Part shown: positions 22,320 through 34,192 of the stretch, one piece after another
Numbering within the stretch: the first letter of the stretch is position 1
Layout of the letters: the number at the start of each line of letters is the position of its first letter
DNA from: Marisa cornuarietis
Taxonomy: Eukaryota > Mollusca > Gastropoda > Architaenioglossa > Ampullariidae
NCBI GenBank assembly: GCA_004794655.1
Contig: SMMW01000624.1
Coordinates: 1,612,001-1,676,000 of the forward strand
Direction: 5' to 3'
DNA: 64,000 nucleotides
The notes under the pieces: model-generated
The model's database searches: none
The model's input: only the letters and a program-made list of their open reading frames with translations
What the model was told of the DNA's origin: nothing
Position numbers and translations under genes: made by a program

Positions 22320-22450
22320 GCTGTTTGTTAACTGGGCGTTCGTCAGGCACGAGATTCAACACGCAGTTTGGTCGAGGGTTGGGGAGAACACGTTTGTAAG
22401 CAAAACTGTCAAGTCACGATTCACGAAAAAGCAAGATGGTTATTTTTATT
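22320..22450 (+). promoter_or_regulatory. Shared upstream module, receptor A
   Basis: This block contains CTGGGCGTTCGTCAGGCACG, then GGTTGGGGAGAA and CTGTCAAGTCAC. Related blocks precede the other receptors at about 24955, 30240, 32330, 41525, 49015 and, on the minus strand, 60760. It is followed by a GT repeat (22480-22530) and lies about 0.6 kb before the ATG. It may be promoter or simply inherited flank. Confidence 0.4.
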
Positions 22451-22485
22451 CTCATCTTTGTAGTCATATGTGCATTTTGTGTGTG

Positions 22486-22519
<34 letters not shown>

Positions 22520-22973
22520 CGCGCGTGCGCGTGTACATGCGCTCGTGAATGCTAGTTTGCGCGTATTTTCATGCGCTTGAGTTTGAGTATTGTGCCTTTT
22601 CTTTAATAGTATTAAAATAAAACTCTCCATAAAGGAGAGAAATAACAGAAATATGTTTGCTTGTAAAATATACAATGCAGATAAGATCCTCGATAGACTT
22701 TTATCCAAGCTTAGTTTAATGAAGCTCCCTCTAACGATTTTCAGAATGTTAAAAATCATATTTTATATATTTATAAAAAAAAATTGCACATATTTTTAAG
22801 CCTTATGTAAAGATTCTTAATGTATACCATGAAATATTTTTATCAGCCAGGTGCTTATATAAAATTCTACAGTAAAAATACAGACCGACATTTCAGATGT
22901 CTTAATTTTTCCAGCAAGATTGTTCTAAAAGTATTCGAATTTTTTTGTACTGTTCTCTGTTGTTATATTCCTG

Positions 22974-24019
22974 ATGACTACCACAGTGAGTAACTCAGCA
23001 GCAGACAAAGTGACTTATTTAACAAATGAATCGTATACAGAGAATATCTTCTACGATGCCACTAGAAACGAGATACGACAGATAATAAAAACAGTTTTCT
23101 TCGCTTGTCTAACAACACTCGTGTGTCTCATTGGAATCCCAGGAAACATCATCAACTGCCTGGTGTTCTGGCGACAGGGACTACAAGACCGCATGAACTT
23201 GTGTCTCTTCTCTCTCGCGCTGAATGATGTCTGCTACCTGTTGTTGTCATTTACAATTTTTTCTGTGATGTCATTTATAACTTTGTATGATGCAGCTCTA
23301 GGAGAGGAATACTATGTTAAGTCCACGGTCTTTATAGCCTGCTTAGCCATAGCTGTTCGAGAAACCTCTAGTCTTATTAATGTTGTGATCGCGGTGGAGA
23401 GGTGTGTTTGTGTTGTCTTTCCACTCAGAGCCGCTACTTGTATACGAACCAGAGCTTTAGGAGTTTTACTGGGCACGTGCTTTCTTCTCTTGTTTAGTAT
23501 TGGACTCCTGTATCCATTTTCACTGAGGCCTGTGACGTCAAACGCGCTAGGAAAAACACAGTGGTCGCTTGCTCCTACAACTTTCTTTATGGAGAATAGT
23601 ATAATAAACAGAATAATATATACTTTTTTATGGAAGCTGTGGTCCGCATCGCTTGCTTTGTGATAGTGTGTGTCAGCACCACTATCACTGTACAGAAGCT
23701 GAGAGCAGCGAGGACGTGGAGACAACAGACAGCAGTGACATCCGATAACATCAGCAGCCAACAGGCGGCTCTCACTTCCCTGTTAGTCGTTGTCTCCATC
23801 ATCTACATTACAACCTCATTGCCAGTCGTCACGTGGGAAATCGCTCAGCTATGGCTACCAGCCTGGACAGCTGATCTCTGACAATACAACACCTTAATGA
23901 CTGTGAATGCTGCGGTCAGTTTATGTCCACAGATCAACAGTTGTTTTCACATTTTTGTTTATTTTTTTCGCTCGCGACGCTACCGTGAAACATTTAAATT
24001 ATTTGTTTACAAGACTTAA
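22974..24019 (+). pseudogene. Class A GPCR A (chemosensory-like), pseudogene
   Basis: This is an intronless receptor of about 345 codons. A short N-terminus with NES/NxS sites is followed by TM1 (LVCLIGIPGNIINCLVFW), TM2 (LCLFSLALNDVCYLL), the TM3 end VERCVCVVFPL in place of DRY, and TM4. The frame shifts at about 23610-23635, in a run of T before MEAVVRIACF. TM5, the ICL3 block KLRAARTWRQQ and TM6 follow in the new frame to TGA at 23879-23881. The remainder (NAAV...INSCFHIFVYFFRSRRYRE, the TM7/NPxxY region) is readable to TAA at 24017-24019. One frameshift plus one stop make it a pseudogene; the frameshift could be a homopolymer error. It is the most diverged of the plus-strand copies in ICL3. 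Confidence 0.85.
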
Positions 24020-24954
24020 GAACTGTATTTAAATGAAAATGAATCTTCTTTGTATTGTAATACTAACCCTAAGTTATTTAACATGACATAGTTTTGTTGA
24101 CAAAACAAGTTGCATCACCTGTTCTTTCTTTGTATTTATTGTAATATACTCTAAATATACTAAATTTTATATATTTTCCCAGCAAACGACATTCGTATTC
24201 CATAAATAGCATCTGGTACAAAATCATAGTGTTTCTAACTGTAACCGCTTTTCATATGCCTAAAACTACGCTGGACCATCGGTCACGTGCTGTTCGTAAA
24301 ATTCTTCCTGAGGGATACTTTTAACTGCAATTCTTGTTCTTCTAAAGATGCCTGAAATTCACAATATTTACAGTTTTTACCCTGATTACACTTTGCGTCT
24401 TCATGTTGTCTTTTCAAACTTGTCTGCACGGGTGTTTATCCTTCAGTGCTTTGTATGCTGTCCACGTCTTTTTGTTTTCTCTAGCAAATACGCAATCATA
24501 CAAAATGACAATCAACCTTTATTATTATTTTCTACGCTTGTGTGACTTTTCGTAGTATCCTTTTGTGTTCCTAAAAATTGTCATATAAATTCAAATGACC
24601 GCCGACTGCCTCTGGTTGAGCAAATCTTGCAGTTTGGCTGTAGGTACGTGATGCCGGTATACAAAAGCAGTGAGCTATAACTATATTATTCATCCTCACG
24701 AGTCGCACGCTTTTCCTTTCATTGCCTGTTCTCTGAATTTCCACTCATTAACACAGGCAGGTCTTCATTTACAACCTGCTCATCGACAAAATATTGCTGA
24801 TTTCTAAAAAAAATAATAATAATAAAGGAATGATTTGCGCCTAGACGACCTTCTCTTAGTGTGAAAAGTTGCAAATTTTCTTAACAAATGTTATTCGTTT
24901 TATTTTAAAATTACTAGATCAGGCTCCACCCCTCTGTTTCATGCAGAAGCAAAC
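24020..24954. other. Flank between receptors A and B
   Basis: This AT-rich flank has no gene. The part from about 24640 onward (GGCTGTAGGTACGTGATG) matches about 40726 upstream of receptor D, marking the left edge of the B/D duplication. Confidence 0.45.
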
Positions 24955-25085
24955 AGGTATAATTGTTCACTGGGCGTTTGTCAGACACGTGATTAAACAC
25001 ATAGTTTCCAACAGGAAATTCAGATTTACCCATTAAAGACTCTAACAATTATGTCATGTCAGCATAGCAAACACTGGCGGAAAAC
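24955..25085 (+). promoter_or_regulatory. Shared upstream module, receptor B
   Basis: The block contains CACTGGGCGTTTGTCAGACA, CGTGATTAAACACATAGTTT and TTATGTCATGTCAGCATAGC. It is nearly the same as 41525-41645 upstream of D. A short TG-rich tract follows (25140-25156). The distance to the ATG is about 0.65 kb. Confidence 0.45.
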
Positions 25086-25647
25086 TACTTTTGATTATAG
25101 CCATGTGTGAGTAAATACGAGTATGTTTTTTGTGCAGATATATGTGTCTGTGTGTTTCTTTTCTCTATTATCAAGTCAGTGTCCTTTTATAACATTGAAT
25201 GTAGATCGTATCTGGTTTTCATTATTTATTTAGATAATTTAGAAAAAAATTAATAATATTTGTCTTCCTTTGAGGTATATAAGCAGTAAATACACAAATA
25301 ACTGTGTTGACAGTGTGTAAAATATTCTTTTAAACGAAGAAAAGGAGGGTTAGGTGTATGCTTTTCAAACGTTTAATAAAAATAACAACCATACTTCACT
25401 TTTAATAAAACACATATCAATGAAGGTTTGTCCAGACATTATAAAAATATATTATCTATCTTTCCCAAACGGCCCTTGTATTTGTTCATACTAATGTAAA
25501 CAGTTAATCTACATGATAGAGCAGCTTTAACGACCATGTTTTAATATAAAGTCTAAAGAAAACTAAGAGACCAAATTTCAAATATCTTCATTTTACCAGC
25601 AAGACGGTTGCAAAAGTATTTCACTTTTTTATCGTCATTTTATTGTT

Positions 25648-26667
25648 ATGTTCCTTCTAACCAACACAGAGAGCAACTCAACAGCGGACAAGGTAACTAT
25701 TGTAACAGATGAATCAAATACGGAAAACGAATTCACCAGTCAAGAGATTCGACAGACAGTAGAAACAGTTTTCTATGCTGGACTAACAACACTCTTGTGT
25801 CTCATTGGAATCCCAGGAAACATTATCAACTGCCTGGTGTTCTGGCGACAGGGACTACAAGACCGCATGAACTTGTGTCTTTTTTCTCTCGCGCTGACTG
25901 ATTGCTTTTACTTGCTGTCTTCCTTCGCCATATTGTCTATGAAGTCATTTATTACTTTGTATGACAGAGTTCTAGGTGAGGAATATTATGTCAAGACTAT
26001 GCCCTCTGTAACATTTTTTTTCTTTGCTGTTAGAACGACCTCCAGCTTTATTGGCGCTGTGATATCAGTGGAGAGATGTGTTTGTGTTGTCTTTCCACTC
26101 AGCGCCGTTACTTGTATACAAACGAGAACCTTGGGGATTTTAATGGGTTCGTGCACGTTTCTGTTCTTTTGTGGTAACCTTTTATTCACCTTTTCGTATA
26201 AAAAAACGCAGTGGCCATTTAAAACTACAATATTCTATCAAGAGAATAGTGCAATATTAAGAATAGTAATTTTCTTTCTTGAAACAGTTGTACGCATCAC
26301 TAGCTTTGTGATAGTGTGTGTCAGTACCGCTGTGACTGTACACAAGCTGAGAGCAGCGAGGACGTGGAGACAACAGACGACCTCGACATCCGGTAACATC
26401 AGCAGCCAACAGGCGGCTCTCACCTCCATGTTTTTTGTTGTCTCCATCATCTACATCATGACATCATTGCCAGCTGTCATATGGGAAATCATTTTACTAT
26501 TTATACCAGACCCGCATGCTACTTATCAACTGTTTACCATTACTATGACAGTGACCGCAGCAGTCTATCCAATTGAACAGATTCACTGTTGTGTTCACAT
26601 TTTTATTTATTTTTTTCGCTCGCAACGCTTCCGGGAGACCTTTAAAATGATATTTTACCGATGTTAA
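25648..26667 (+). CDS. Class A GPCR B (chemosensory-like), intact
   Basis: This is an uninterrupted, intronless 339-residue seven-transmembrane receptor. The N-terminus is short and carries Asn-Ser-Thr sites. TM1 holds GIPGNIINCLVFWRQG (GN motif) and TM2 LFSLALTDCFYLL. TM3 ends ISVERCVCVVFPL, with ERC in place of DRY. TM5 is followed by a basic ICL3 (KLRAARTWRQQ). TM6 holds SIIYIMTSLPAVIWEI, without the usual CWxP. In TM7 the NPxxY motif is replaced by HCCVHIFIYFF, ending in a basic RSQRFRE helix-8 start. No Cys is visible at the TM3 start (GEEYYVKT). It would act at the plasma membrane through G proteins; ligand unknown. This style of divergent class A receptor matches molluscan chemosensory-receptor-like families. 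The start at 25648 gives MFLLTNTESNST; D has MKNTESNST at the same place. Confidence 0.9.
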   Translation: MFLLTNTESNSTADKVTIVTDESNTENEFTSQEIRQTVETVFYAGLTTLLCLIGIPGNIINCLVFWRQGLQDRMNLCLFSLALTDCFYLLSSFAILSMKSFITLYDRVLGEEYYVKTMPSVTFFFFAVRTTSSFIGAVISVERCVCVVFPLSAVTCIQTRTLGILMGSCTFLFFCGNLLFTFSYKKTQWPFKTTIFYQENSAILRIVIFFLETVVRITSFVIVCVSTAVTVHKLRAARTWRQQTTSTSGNISSQQAALTSMFFVVSIIYIMTSLPAVIWEIILLFIPDPHATYQLFTITMTVTAAVYPIEQIHCCVHIFIYFFRSQRFRETFKMIFYRC

Positions 26668-28679
26668 ATCTATGATATATACAAACACATGGCCTTTTCG
26701 CTATGAGCTAATGATAGTCCAGGGATTACTCCTGAACAATTTATGTGTACAGTGTTTACACTTCAGTGAAGGATATAAAGGAATCGTATCACGCGCCTTG
26801 TGTCAGATGCATATACAACACAGCAATGTTTTTTTTTGCATTCTCATTGTATTTCTTTTACGGTTTTACATTATAACCGAGACAAGTCTTAAAAACCTTT
26901 TTTTCTTAATATTCTGTATACAGTAGCATCTGAACGCTAAGATATTCAAAGAGTGCTTTATAGGCTTCAGCAATGCTTTTTAAAATTTATGATTATATTT
27001 TTTTCTTACTTGTTTTTATTAAACAGCGCTTCATTCTTTAAAGTAAATTAATTTTTTGCTTATAATTATTATCAGTGACACTCTTAAAGTATATGTAAAG
27101 TAAGTATAACAGTACTGCTATATTGCACTGGTGTCGTATGTTTTTACCTCAAAGGTTCAATAGAGATAATGAGGCAGTGCACCTTGTCATTACTTTCTAT
27201 TGCATGAACATTTATACCGACAAGAAAAAGTATCTCTGCACTAAATAATAAGCACCTGTTAAAACTAACTCGAATGTTTTCTTCTCTCGACAACCAGAGA
27301 AGTGCTATTCTTGGACAAGAGTAATGTTTGAGTTTCATTACTTACTAAAGTCAGTAGCAGGTACTGTTATTTCAAGGTAAACAGAAACGTGCATACCGAT
27401 TCGTGTTAACTATAAAGTGTGAGGATTATAACAATCTTTTAATAGTTAATGTGATATAACTTCAGCTTTGTCACACAAGGTAACTTTAACTTTACAATTG
27501 TCTCGATATTGTATTTATAATTTTGTTTACTTTTTATGACGCCTGCGATTACTGATGTCCATAATTTTTACCTTATTGCATTTTCAATATTACTTCGGTT
27601 AAAGTTTAAAGAATTCTAATAACTTATTTTAGCGAGTGCTTTTGTCTTAATGTGAAGTTTTTCGTCAGGATTTTCGGAAACCAGTGTGGTCGCAAAGCAA
27701 ATAAAAATGTTAGTGAAAGAATAATTCTTAAGATGCCCTAAAATAATACATAATTATTCTAAAAATAGAATAAAATATTATAATTTACTAAAGATACCAA
27801 ATATATCAAAACGTTAATAAAATGTAGTCCCTTATAGTTTTATATTCAGTCGTTAACATTTCTCTTTATGTTTCAGCAAGGCTATTTTTATTATCACTTC
27901 GCGCATTAAAGTACTTATTTGCATAATGGCGCGTGCTTACGTTTCTAATGCGATACTAAGGTTTGTTTTGTGCCATCAAAGATTTGATGCGAGGATGGAT
28001 GCTGCTGAGGGCTAGTTTAGCATCACCTTCAGGCTGAAGTTGGTTTAATTCTTTAGTTTTTATTGCAGTCAAAGCCAAGAAAAGACTTTCACATAAATAC
28101 GATGATGGAAAAGGCAACAATGGTGACATAACTGCATTACTGCTTGTGCCTTACTTGTCCACATATGTTCATATTTTTGCGTATTTGCTTTGCATGAAAA
28201 AGTTTTGTCAACAATTATTTTCTGAAAAACTTTCTTACACGACGTAGGACTGGGCTATTAAAAACACACGATGATTGCAGCTGATTCGTTTATTGGAGAA
28301 TGATATTATTTCGATTCTGACTAGCTACTATCTTACTGCATTATACGTCTTTTAATTTTGCATAGTGTGTTCACATCCTTTTCACTTTTGGATTTTTTCT
28401 TTTTCTTGAATGGCCATGCACCAAAAGCAAAAAACTAAAACACAGAAACAGCATAACAATGGCTCAATGCCAGTATAAGCATGTTTAGATACTTAGTGGT
28501 AACAAAAACCAGTGGCATGTTTCTCATTTAAGTGGTGTTTCTTACTCGTTAACTTCTGTTTAAATTTCCCTAAGCCTTATAGACACGACAGTTGTGTTAC
28601 TTAAATCATTCATTCATGAATCCGTCATCCGTCGGATGGTGCTGGTCGTTCAGGGGGAGGGGCAAATGGTAGACGGAGC
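26668..28679. other. Flank downstream of receptor B
   Basis: No gene was found. The first 800 bp resemble 43257-44060 downstream of D (shared GGAATCGTATCACGCGC, TAATAAG(C/A)ACC(T/C), TTGGACAAGA), confirming the block duplication. The rest is AT-rich without recognisable content. Confidence 0.5.
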
Positions 28680-28885
28680 AGCTGACAAGGAACCTATACT
28701 AAGACCTGTCGAGTAAAAGCGAACAGGTTCTGAACAGGATGACCAGGCCAATTCTTCACGTTCGTAACCCAGTTCATCCTCTGGCCAACGCAGCTTTGAC
28801 ATTTTAGTTTCCTTTAAGAACAGAATTCAACGTGTCATGTCGAGCCATATGGTCAAACCAGACTAGCTTACACCGCTTACACCTG
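28680..28885 (-). mobile_element. LINE 3'-end fragment (minus strand)
   Basis: On the minus strand the sequence reads KLVWFDHMARHDTLNSVLKG followed by KAALARG and TGLRT-like pieces. It matches the typical C-terminal end of LINE ORF2 proteins (…WFGHVARHDTL…), broken by stops and frameshifts. It is about 200 bp long. The clade was not determined from so short a piece. Confidence 0.55.
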
Positions 28886-29109
28886 GTGTCTTATAAAGTG
28901 TGGCAACCATGCTTCGTAATAATGTTTTGATCATTTGTTGTTTGAACACAGACAGGAGAACCCTCATCAGGCACATATTTACCAAAGCGTGGATTGTCCG
29001 TCTTTGGCGATGGTGGCTCCCAAATAATTATTGGTCGTTGAGGGCGAAATCATTATCGTAGTATAGGTTGTTGGCATCTCATCGATCTGCGTTTAACCTT
29101 CTACAAAGT

Positions 29110-29265
29110 TCAAGTCCTTTAGGGTTAGCAGTGGTCAGAGGAAGAACTGGCTTACGAAGCTCAAAGACTGGACTGGTCGTCCTGTACAGGATCTGCTGAC
29201 TATCGCAAACAATAGACAAGAGTGGCGGCCCTGTCAGTTGCCGCGTCTATCCATGTGACACCCCC
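29110..29265 (+). mobile_element. LINE 3'-end fragment (plus strand)
   Basis: On the plus strand the sequence reads QRKNWLTKLKDWTGRPVQDL LTIANNRQEW, a very typical extreme C-terminus of a LINE ORF2 protein. It is followed by a C-run at about 29262-29272. It is oriented opposite to the LINE fragment at 28680-28885. Confidence 0.65.
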
Positions 29266-29399
29266 CCCCCAAAGCCAGGTGTCGGTCAAGTGACGACTGA
29301 CTGAATATTTGAAATCACATTTAATATTCGTAAGCTACGAGTACAAATTAGGTTTATGCGACACTATTATTTTTAGGTTTGTTTAAACTGGAGCATTAA

Positions 29400-30424
29400 C
29401 TAATTTAAAAACTGCTACAAGATATTTCATCACTACTGATGCTAATCTTAACTCTAAAGAACTTAAGCGCTGTAGAAATGTAAGCAAATGGCAACTTGTT
29501 CTCTAGCACAGTTTTGCACGAACAATGACCGTCTCACCTTCTCTTAAAACACGGAATAGTCTCTAGCTTAATTCCTCCACTTAGTGGCGATCTAAATCCT
29601 CCACGAGTCTACGGGAATGGGAAAACGACTGACATTAAATAACAACAGCCGCAGGACAAACAACAGCAAGAAAGTCTGCAAACAAGGTTAACAAATGAAT
29701 CACCACAGATATCCTTTCACATATTTCCCCCTTTCCTGTTTTGTCTCCCAGCAGAGCCTTTCCTATAATTTCACTATCGCACACATCTATCGCAACACAC
29801 ACACACACACACAGAGAGAGAGAAACACACACAACCAGTGAGTGCTAACTGACTAGCTTCTGAACATTATTGCTTTTAAAGTGAATTTCACTGTTAGTGA
29901 AACAGTTTGGCAAGTAAATAGTGTGAAAAGGATCGGACCAGGGCCTATGATGTCACGATGCCACTTGGAGTCAGTAGGAACCAAGCAACTACTGTATACA
30001 GAAGTTTAGATGATGGTAAGGTTCACACCAAGCTGCATGCCCTCTGTATTATTGGCGTGCAGACCTCATCTTGACAATTTAAACATCGGTACACTAGACC
30101 TACATTAGTAAACACACTGTATGTTGTGAACAAATTGAAAAAAACAACTAAACTCTACATATCGCCCATTATTTCTAGACTATAAACTTATGAAATACAT
30201 TTGCATTCTTAATTTCACGGCTTTCTTTACAAAATAATAGATTGGATCGCTTCCTGTTTTTCAGGCACGAGATTAGACATGTATTTTCCTAGAAGGTTGG
30301 GGAGAAGACGTTTGTAAGCATCAGCAAATCTGTCATGTCACCAATAAAGTATAAAGGATGATTGCTGGTGTTATTCTTATTTACGGAACTATGTTTCCGA
30401 AAATACGGGGTCCTGTGTGTGTGT

Positions 30425-30492
<68 letters not shown>

Positions 30493-30600
30493 GCGTGCAT
30501 AAGTGCATGCGTTAATGCTACTTCAAGAGTATTTCTTTTATACCTCTATCTGCTCTTTATAACAGTGATCTTGCGACTTGTTTTAGTTTTGTATTAAGGT
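29400..30600 (+). repeat. Receptor-type upstream region with no receptor (orphan)
   Basis: This region resembles 21390-22560 upstream of receptor A. It has a similar gene-free lead, a CA repeat (29797-29815 versus 21867), and the module CAGGCACGAGATTAGACATG with GGTTGGGGAGAAGACGTTTG TAAGCA at 30262-30323. A (GT)n(GA)n tract follows at 30415-30492. No receptor follows within 2 kb; the next sequence belongs to the C/F duplication. It may mark a deleted gene. Confidence 0.55.
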
Positions 30601-30778
30601 ATTTTGCAGGAGCTAAGTTTAATATTGTTACTCATTAACTCGTGGATGATACCGGAAAATGCACGAAGAACTACATGTACCACATTTTTTAAAGTTTGAA
30701 ACTGTTTAAAAAACAAAATAACTTTCAGCTTTTTGTTTAAAAATGTTTAAAACAAGTAGTGTCTTAGCTACTTCAAAG

Positions 30779-31956
30779 CAGTTAGTTGACAGAACATTTT
30801 GTTAAAATACGCTTCGTAGTCACCAAATAAGCTTATTGTCAAGTGTCTCGTCAGAACTTACCTAATGTTTGAAAGAGGGATTAATGATTGTATTAAATGG
30901 GTTTCGATGTAACTGTTTATATTTTTACATGTAGATATTTAAGGTTCATATATGTATATTACTTCATAGGACAGGGATAATTTCCTGACCTTAGTCCGTT
31001 CTCGTGGATTGTCAGTGCTGTACGAATAACACAAGCGGGGTACTTGTCCTTACCGGCGATAATATTACATTGAAGACATACACACAACATGTGGTACTTC
31101 AGAAGATGAACGGGGTAATGGGTTACATCTCGTACCCACACAATACTACGAAGATGATAAACCACGAGAAAAAGCACGAAATGGTTTTTGATCCGCGTGC
31201 ATAGAAATGTAAATGTCGAGTCTTTAACAGAACTTTCTTGTGCAGAATGGAAGTACGCCATAGATGGGTTGATCCTTTTGAACAGAGGGACTGAGGAAAG
31301 TGTTCGGTCCTTCGTTTACCGGCGCGTTTGGAGTGCAGAGCGGAGTTGTTTCGGGTGTGTGGCTTTCATAAACTAACTTGAATGAACTGTAGTTTTGTCA
31401 CGATGGTTAAAATGTGTCCGACTGAGGTAAGCAGACGACAGATGGTGACTGACGTCACAGCATCTGAACAGTTGATACGTCATGTTTGTAATGCCCTCGA
31501 CTGTAATTCTATAAGAAAGAAGCGCCGACTCTTCCCTCTCGGTGCTCGGGCTCACTCAAAGATGTAAGTGAGTGGGTCACCCTATTAAGCCCTAGTAACC
31601 CCTGTAAAATTATTTTGTTACTAAATGCAACGCAGTAGAAGCTTGCCATTACAACACATTTAGTGTAACGTTCGCTCCCTCATGTAAATGGCAAACGTAT
31701 TTACCGTTACACCCGTTTCCTTTAAATCTCGTTTACACCAAATATGTAAAAATTATCTATACAAAGCAAGGAACAAAGATATATCACTCATTTAGAATCC
31801 CTTGCTATTCTACAAAGATATCAGAGCAAATCATCTCGGCTGTCTGCTTGATAAAAATTTACTTGACTTACCCTCCAAGTCGTGCGGCTAACATTGTGAG
31901 ACTCAGCTCATCTGCCCGGACTTTATGTTCTCTACGGTCACTTCATTCTTACTCTT

Positions 31957-32021
<65 letters not shown>

Positions 32022-32335
32022 GAGCACGCACTCAAGGAGCTTAGGGGCGCTAACTCACTTGCTTCAGCTGTCAGTGTGACATACACAGTTATCAGATGTG
32101 ACATCGCACACTCAACAGCTTGTGAGAGATTCGACCTGTGTCAATGCACGCACTGATCGACTTGCTGTACATAACATCAAACGACTAAACCCAGAGCTTT
32201 TTAAGGAACTTTCGGATGTAAATAACTGTAGGTTAAAAGCCATAAGTAGAAAAATCGCTATTGGAAATGTCAGATTTTGCTACAACTCGTACACAAAAAA
32301 GGTAAAATGTTTGATAACATACTAAAATCAGACTT
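30779..32335 (+). repeat. Left part of duplicated block C (partner of 47857-49015)
   Basis: Two stretches match the other block in the same order. These are 30779-30960 with 47857-48025 (TTAGTTGACAGAACA, TTAAAATACG) and 31482-32335 with 48029-49020 (TGTTTGTAATGCCCTCGACT; the long AC repeat at 31959-32020 with 48547-48620; GCACGCACTCA-GGAGCTTAG). The 520 bp at 30961-31481 have no counterpart. No gene was recognised. Confidence 0.7.
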
Positions 32336-32455
32336 GCCTTGGCGCCCTCACAAACAGGTAGATGTGTTTCTAAAACACCCGATTAAACACACACCTTTCT
32401 AGAGAAATTATAGGATTGAGCAAATCTGTCCTGTAAAGATTAAAGAATAAAAATG
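32336..32455 (+). promoter_or_regulatory. Shared upstream module, receptor C
   Basis: A degenerate member of the module family. It holds CCCGATTAAACACACACCTT TCTAGAGAAATT and GCAAATCTGTCCTGTAAAGA, and it matches 49015-49145 upstream of F. A TG-rich tract follows at 32522-32531. It is separated from the ATG by the 324-bp repeat structure at 32521-34192. Confidence 0.4.
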
Positions 32456-32520
32456 TAAGAATACACACTGCTTGCTATTTTTATTCCCATGTCAATATAT
32501 GTTTCTCTGTTCACGTACGT

Positions 32521-34192
32521 TTATGTGTGTGTATTTTTGAATTTGTGCGTCCTTTCGTGTTTATTTTTTCTTAATTTTGGTTTAAACAGTCTTTTCAACA
32601 GCACCTTTATTTTAAAAAAGTAAAATTTCAACTTGCTTGCAATTTATCGTAAGTTAATGTATATGAGTTAAACTTTGGAATCTTGCTCATCATTCAAGGG
32701 ATGAATCCAGTAAATACATGATTTGTTGAAACATGTTCCGTGAAATTAAAAACCCTGTTTTAGTTTTATCCGTGCAAAAATAAATATAATTTTTTATAAA
32801 TATGAAAATAAACTTTTATATTTTTCCTTTAATGCCATTCCGATGACGGACCTGATTACCTGGTCAGGTCAGCCGGCTATAGAGAATCAGCGCACCTGCC
32901 GATATCAGCAGGTCCATTTTTGTTAATTTTTTACACGCACAAAATGCGTTGTTTCGGAAAAAAAAGTTAGTGCAGACGACAGTTCATTCATTTTTCTATC
33001 GAGTGATCTTCTTTTTGTGTCGTAGTTTTTACGTTTGACAGTAATTTTCTGCGTTTTTTTCCATGGTAACCCTATTTTTTTCGAAAATGGCTACCCGGGG
33101 TAGAAAGTTCGACCGGCAGCTTTGAAAATTTATATTTATTAACCTACAGTAAATGCAACCATCGGTAATACGCCGTTTTAAAGAGCATTTTTTAAACATT
33201 TCTTTGGTGTAAATTTTAAGATACAGAGGTTTAGTCTTCGAGTACTAAAATCAAATGAAAGATTACGACTGTACGCATTTTAGAAATTTTTTCGGAAATT
33301 AACAAAAAAATTATTTACACAATATATACAGACATAAAGTACCAAACAAATATATGTTTCATTAGAATATACATTATAATTTTAAAATTACTTACTATTT
33401 TCGTCTCCTTTGCGGTTGTTGAAGTATAAATCCATGTCAAAGTGAGACACAACAACGTGCGTCAAGATGGCGCTTAGCCATTTTTTTTTTCACCAAAATA
33501 CACGTGATCACGCGTCATTCACTGCCAATTCAAGGAAGAGAATCAATGTGGACTATTTCCTTACTGTTTCAGTAGTTACCTCCCTTATGTTATTTTCAAT
33601 TTTGCTTTTAGAAACATGTACTGTCACCACGAAAATGTTTTGAGACGCACTCATTATCATGGCATTTTCGGTTGGGAATACTATAAAAGTATGTTTTTAA
33701 GCAAACACAAGGTAAAGCTGTTTCTTTTCTACATATTTCGATCTATCATTATCAATTTAAATTGTTCATCTACCCCTTTTAGTTATTTTTTTATGATTTT
33801 TTGAGAAAGGGCTAAAAACTTGCGTCCCAGGGGGTAGAACGCCTCCTCAGCCTTCCGTCAAGAATGAGTTATGTGTGTGTATTTTTGAATTTGTGCGTCC
33901 TTTCGTGTTTATTTTTTCTTAATTTTGGTTTAAACAGTCTTTTCAACAGCACCTTTATTTTAAAAAAGTAAAATTTCAACTTGCTTGCAATTTATCGTAA
34001 GTTAATGTATATGAGTTAAACTTTGGAATCTTGCTCATCATTCAAGGGATGAATCCAGTAAATACATGATTTGTTGAAACATGTTCCGTGAAATTAAAAA
34101 CCCTGTTTTAGTTTTATCCGTGCAAAAATAAATATAATTTTTTATAAATATGAAAATAAACTTTTATATTTTTCCTTTAATGCCATTCCGAT
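32521..34192. repeat. 324-bp identical direct repeats flanking a 1,024-bp segment
   Basis: Positions 32521-32844 and 33869-34192 appear identical by eye over 324 bp, starting TTATGTGTGTGTATTTTTGA and ending GCCATTCCGAT. The spacer (32845-33868) starts GACGGACCTGATTACCTGGT and ends CCTTCCGTCAAGAATGAG, so its ends carry a short GACGGA/TCCGTC inverted match. The homologous region upstream of F (about 49200-49560) has a single copy and no spacer. The spacer has no gene I recognise; it includes inverted arms GGACCTG...CAGGTCC at 32848-32913. Confidence 0.85.

Noticed and set aside
26238..26450. Antisense open frame (EVRAACWLLMLPDV...) recurring opposite ICL3 in receptors A-E and I
   Set aside because: It is the complement of the near-identical ICL3 island, so its conservation is explained by the sense strand and gene conversion.
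32521..34192. Small LTR retrotransposon with 324-bp LTRs
   Set aside because: The repeat sequence is part of the ordinary upstream flank shared with receptor F, where it occurs once. The repeats lack the usual TG...CA ends, and no primer-binding site or coding region was seen.
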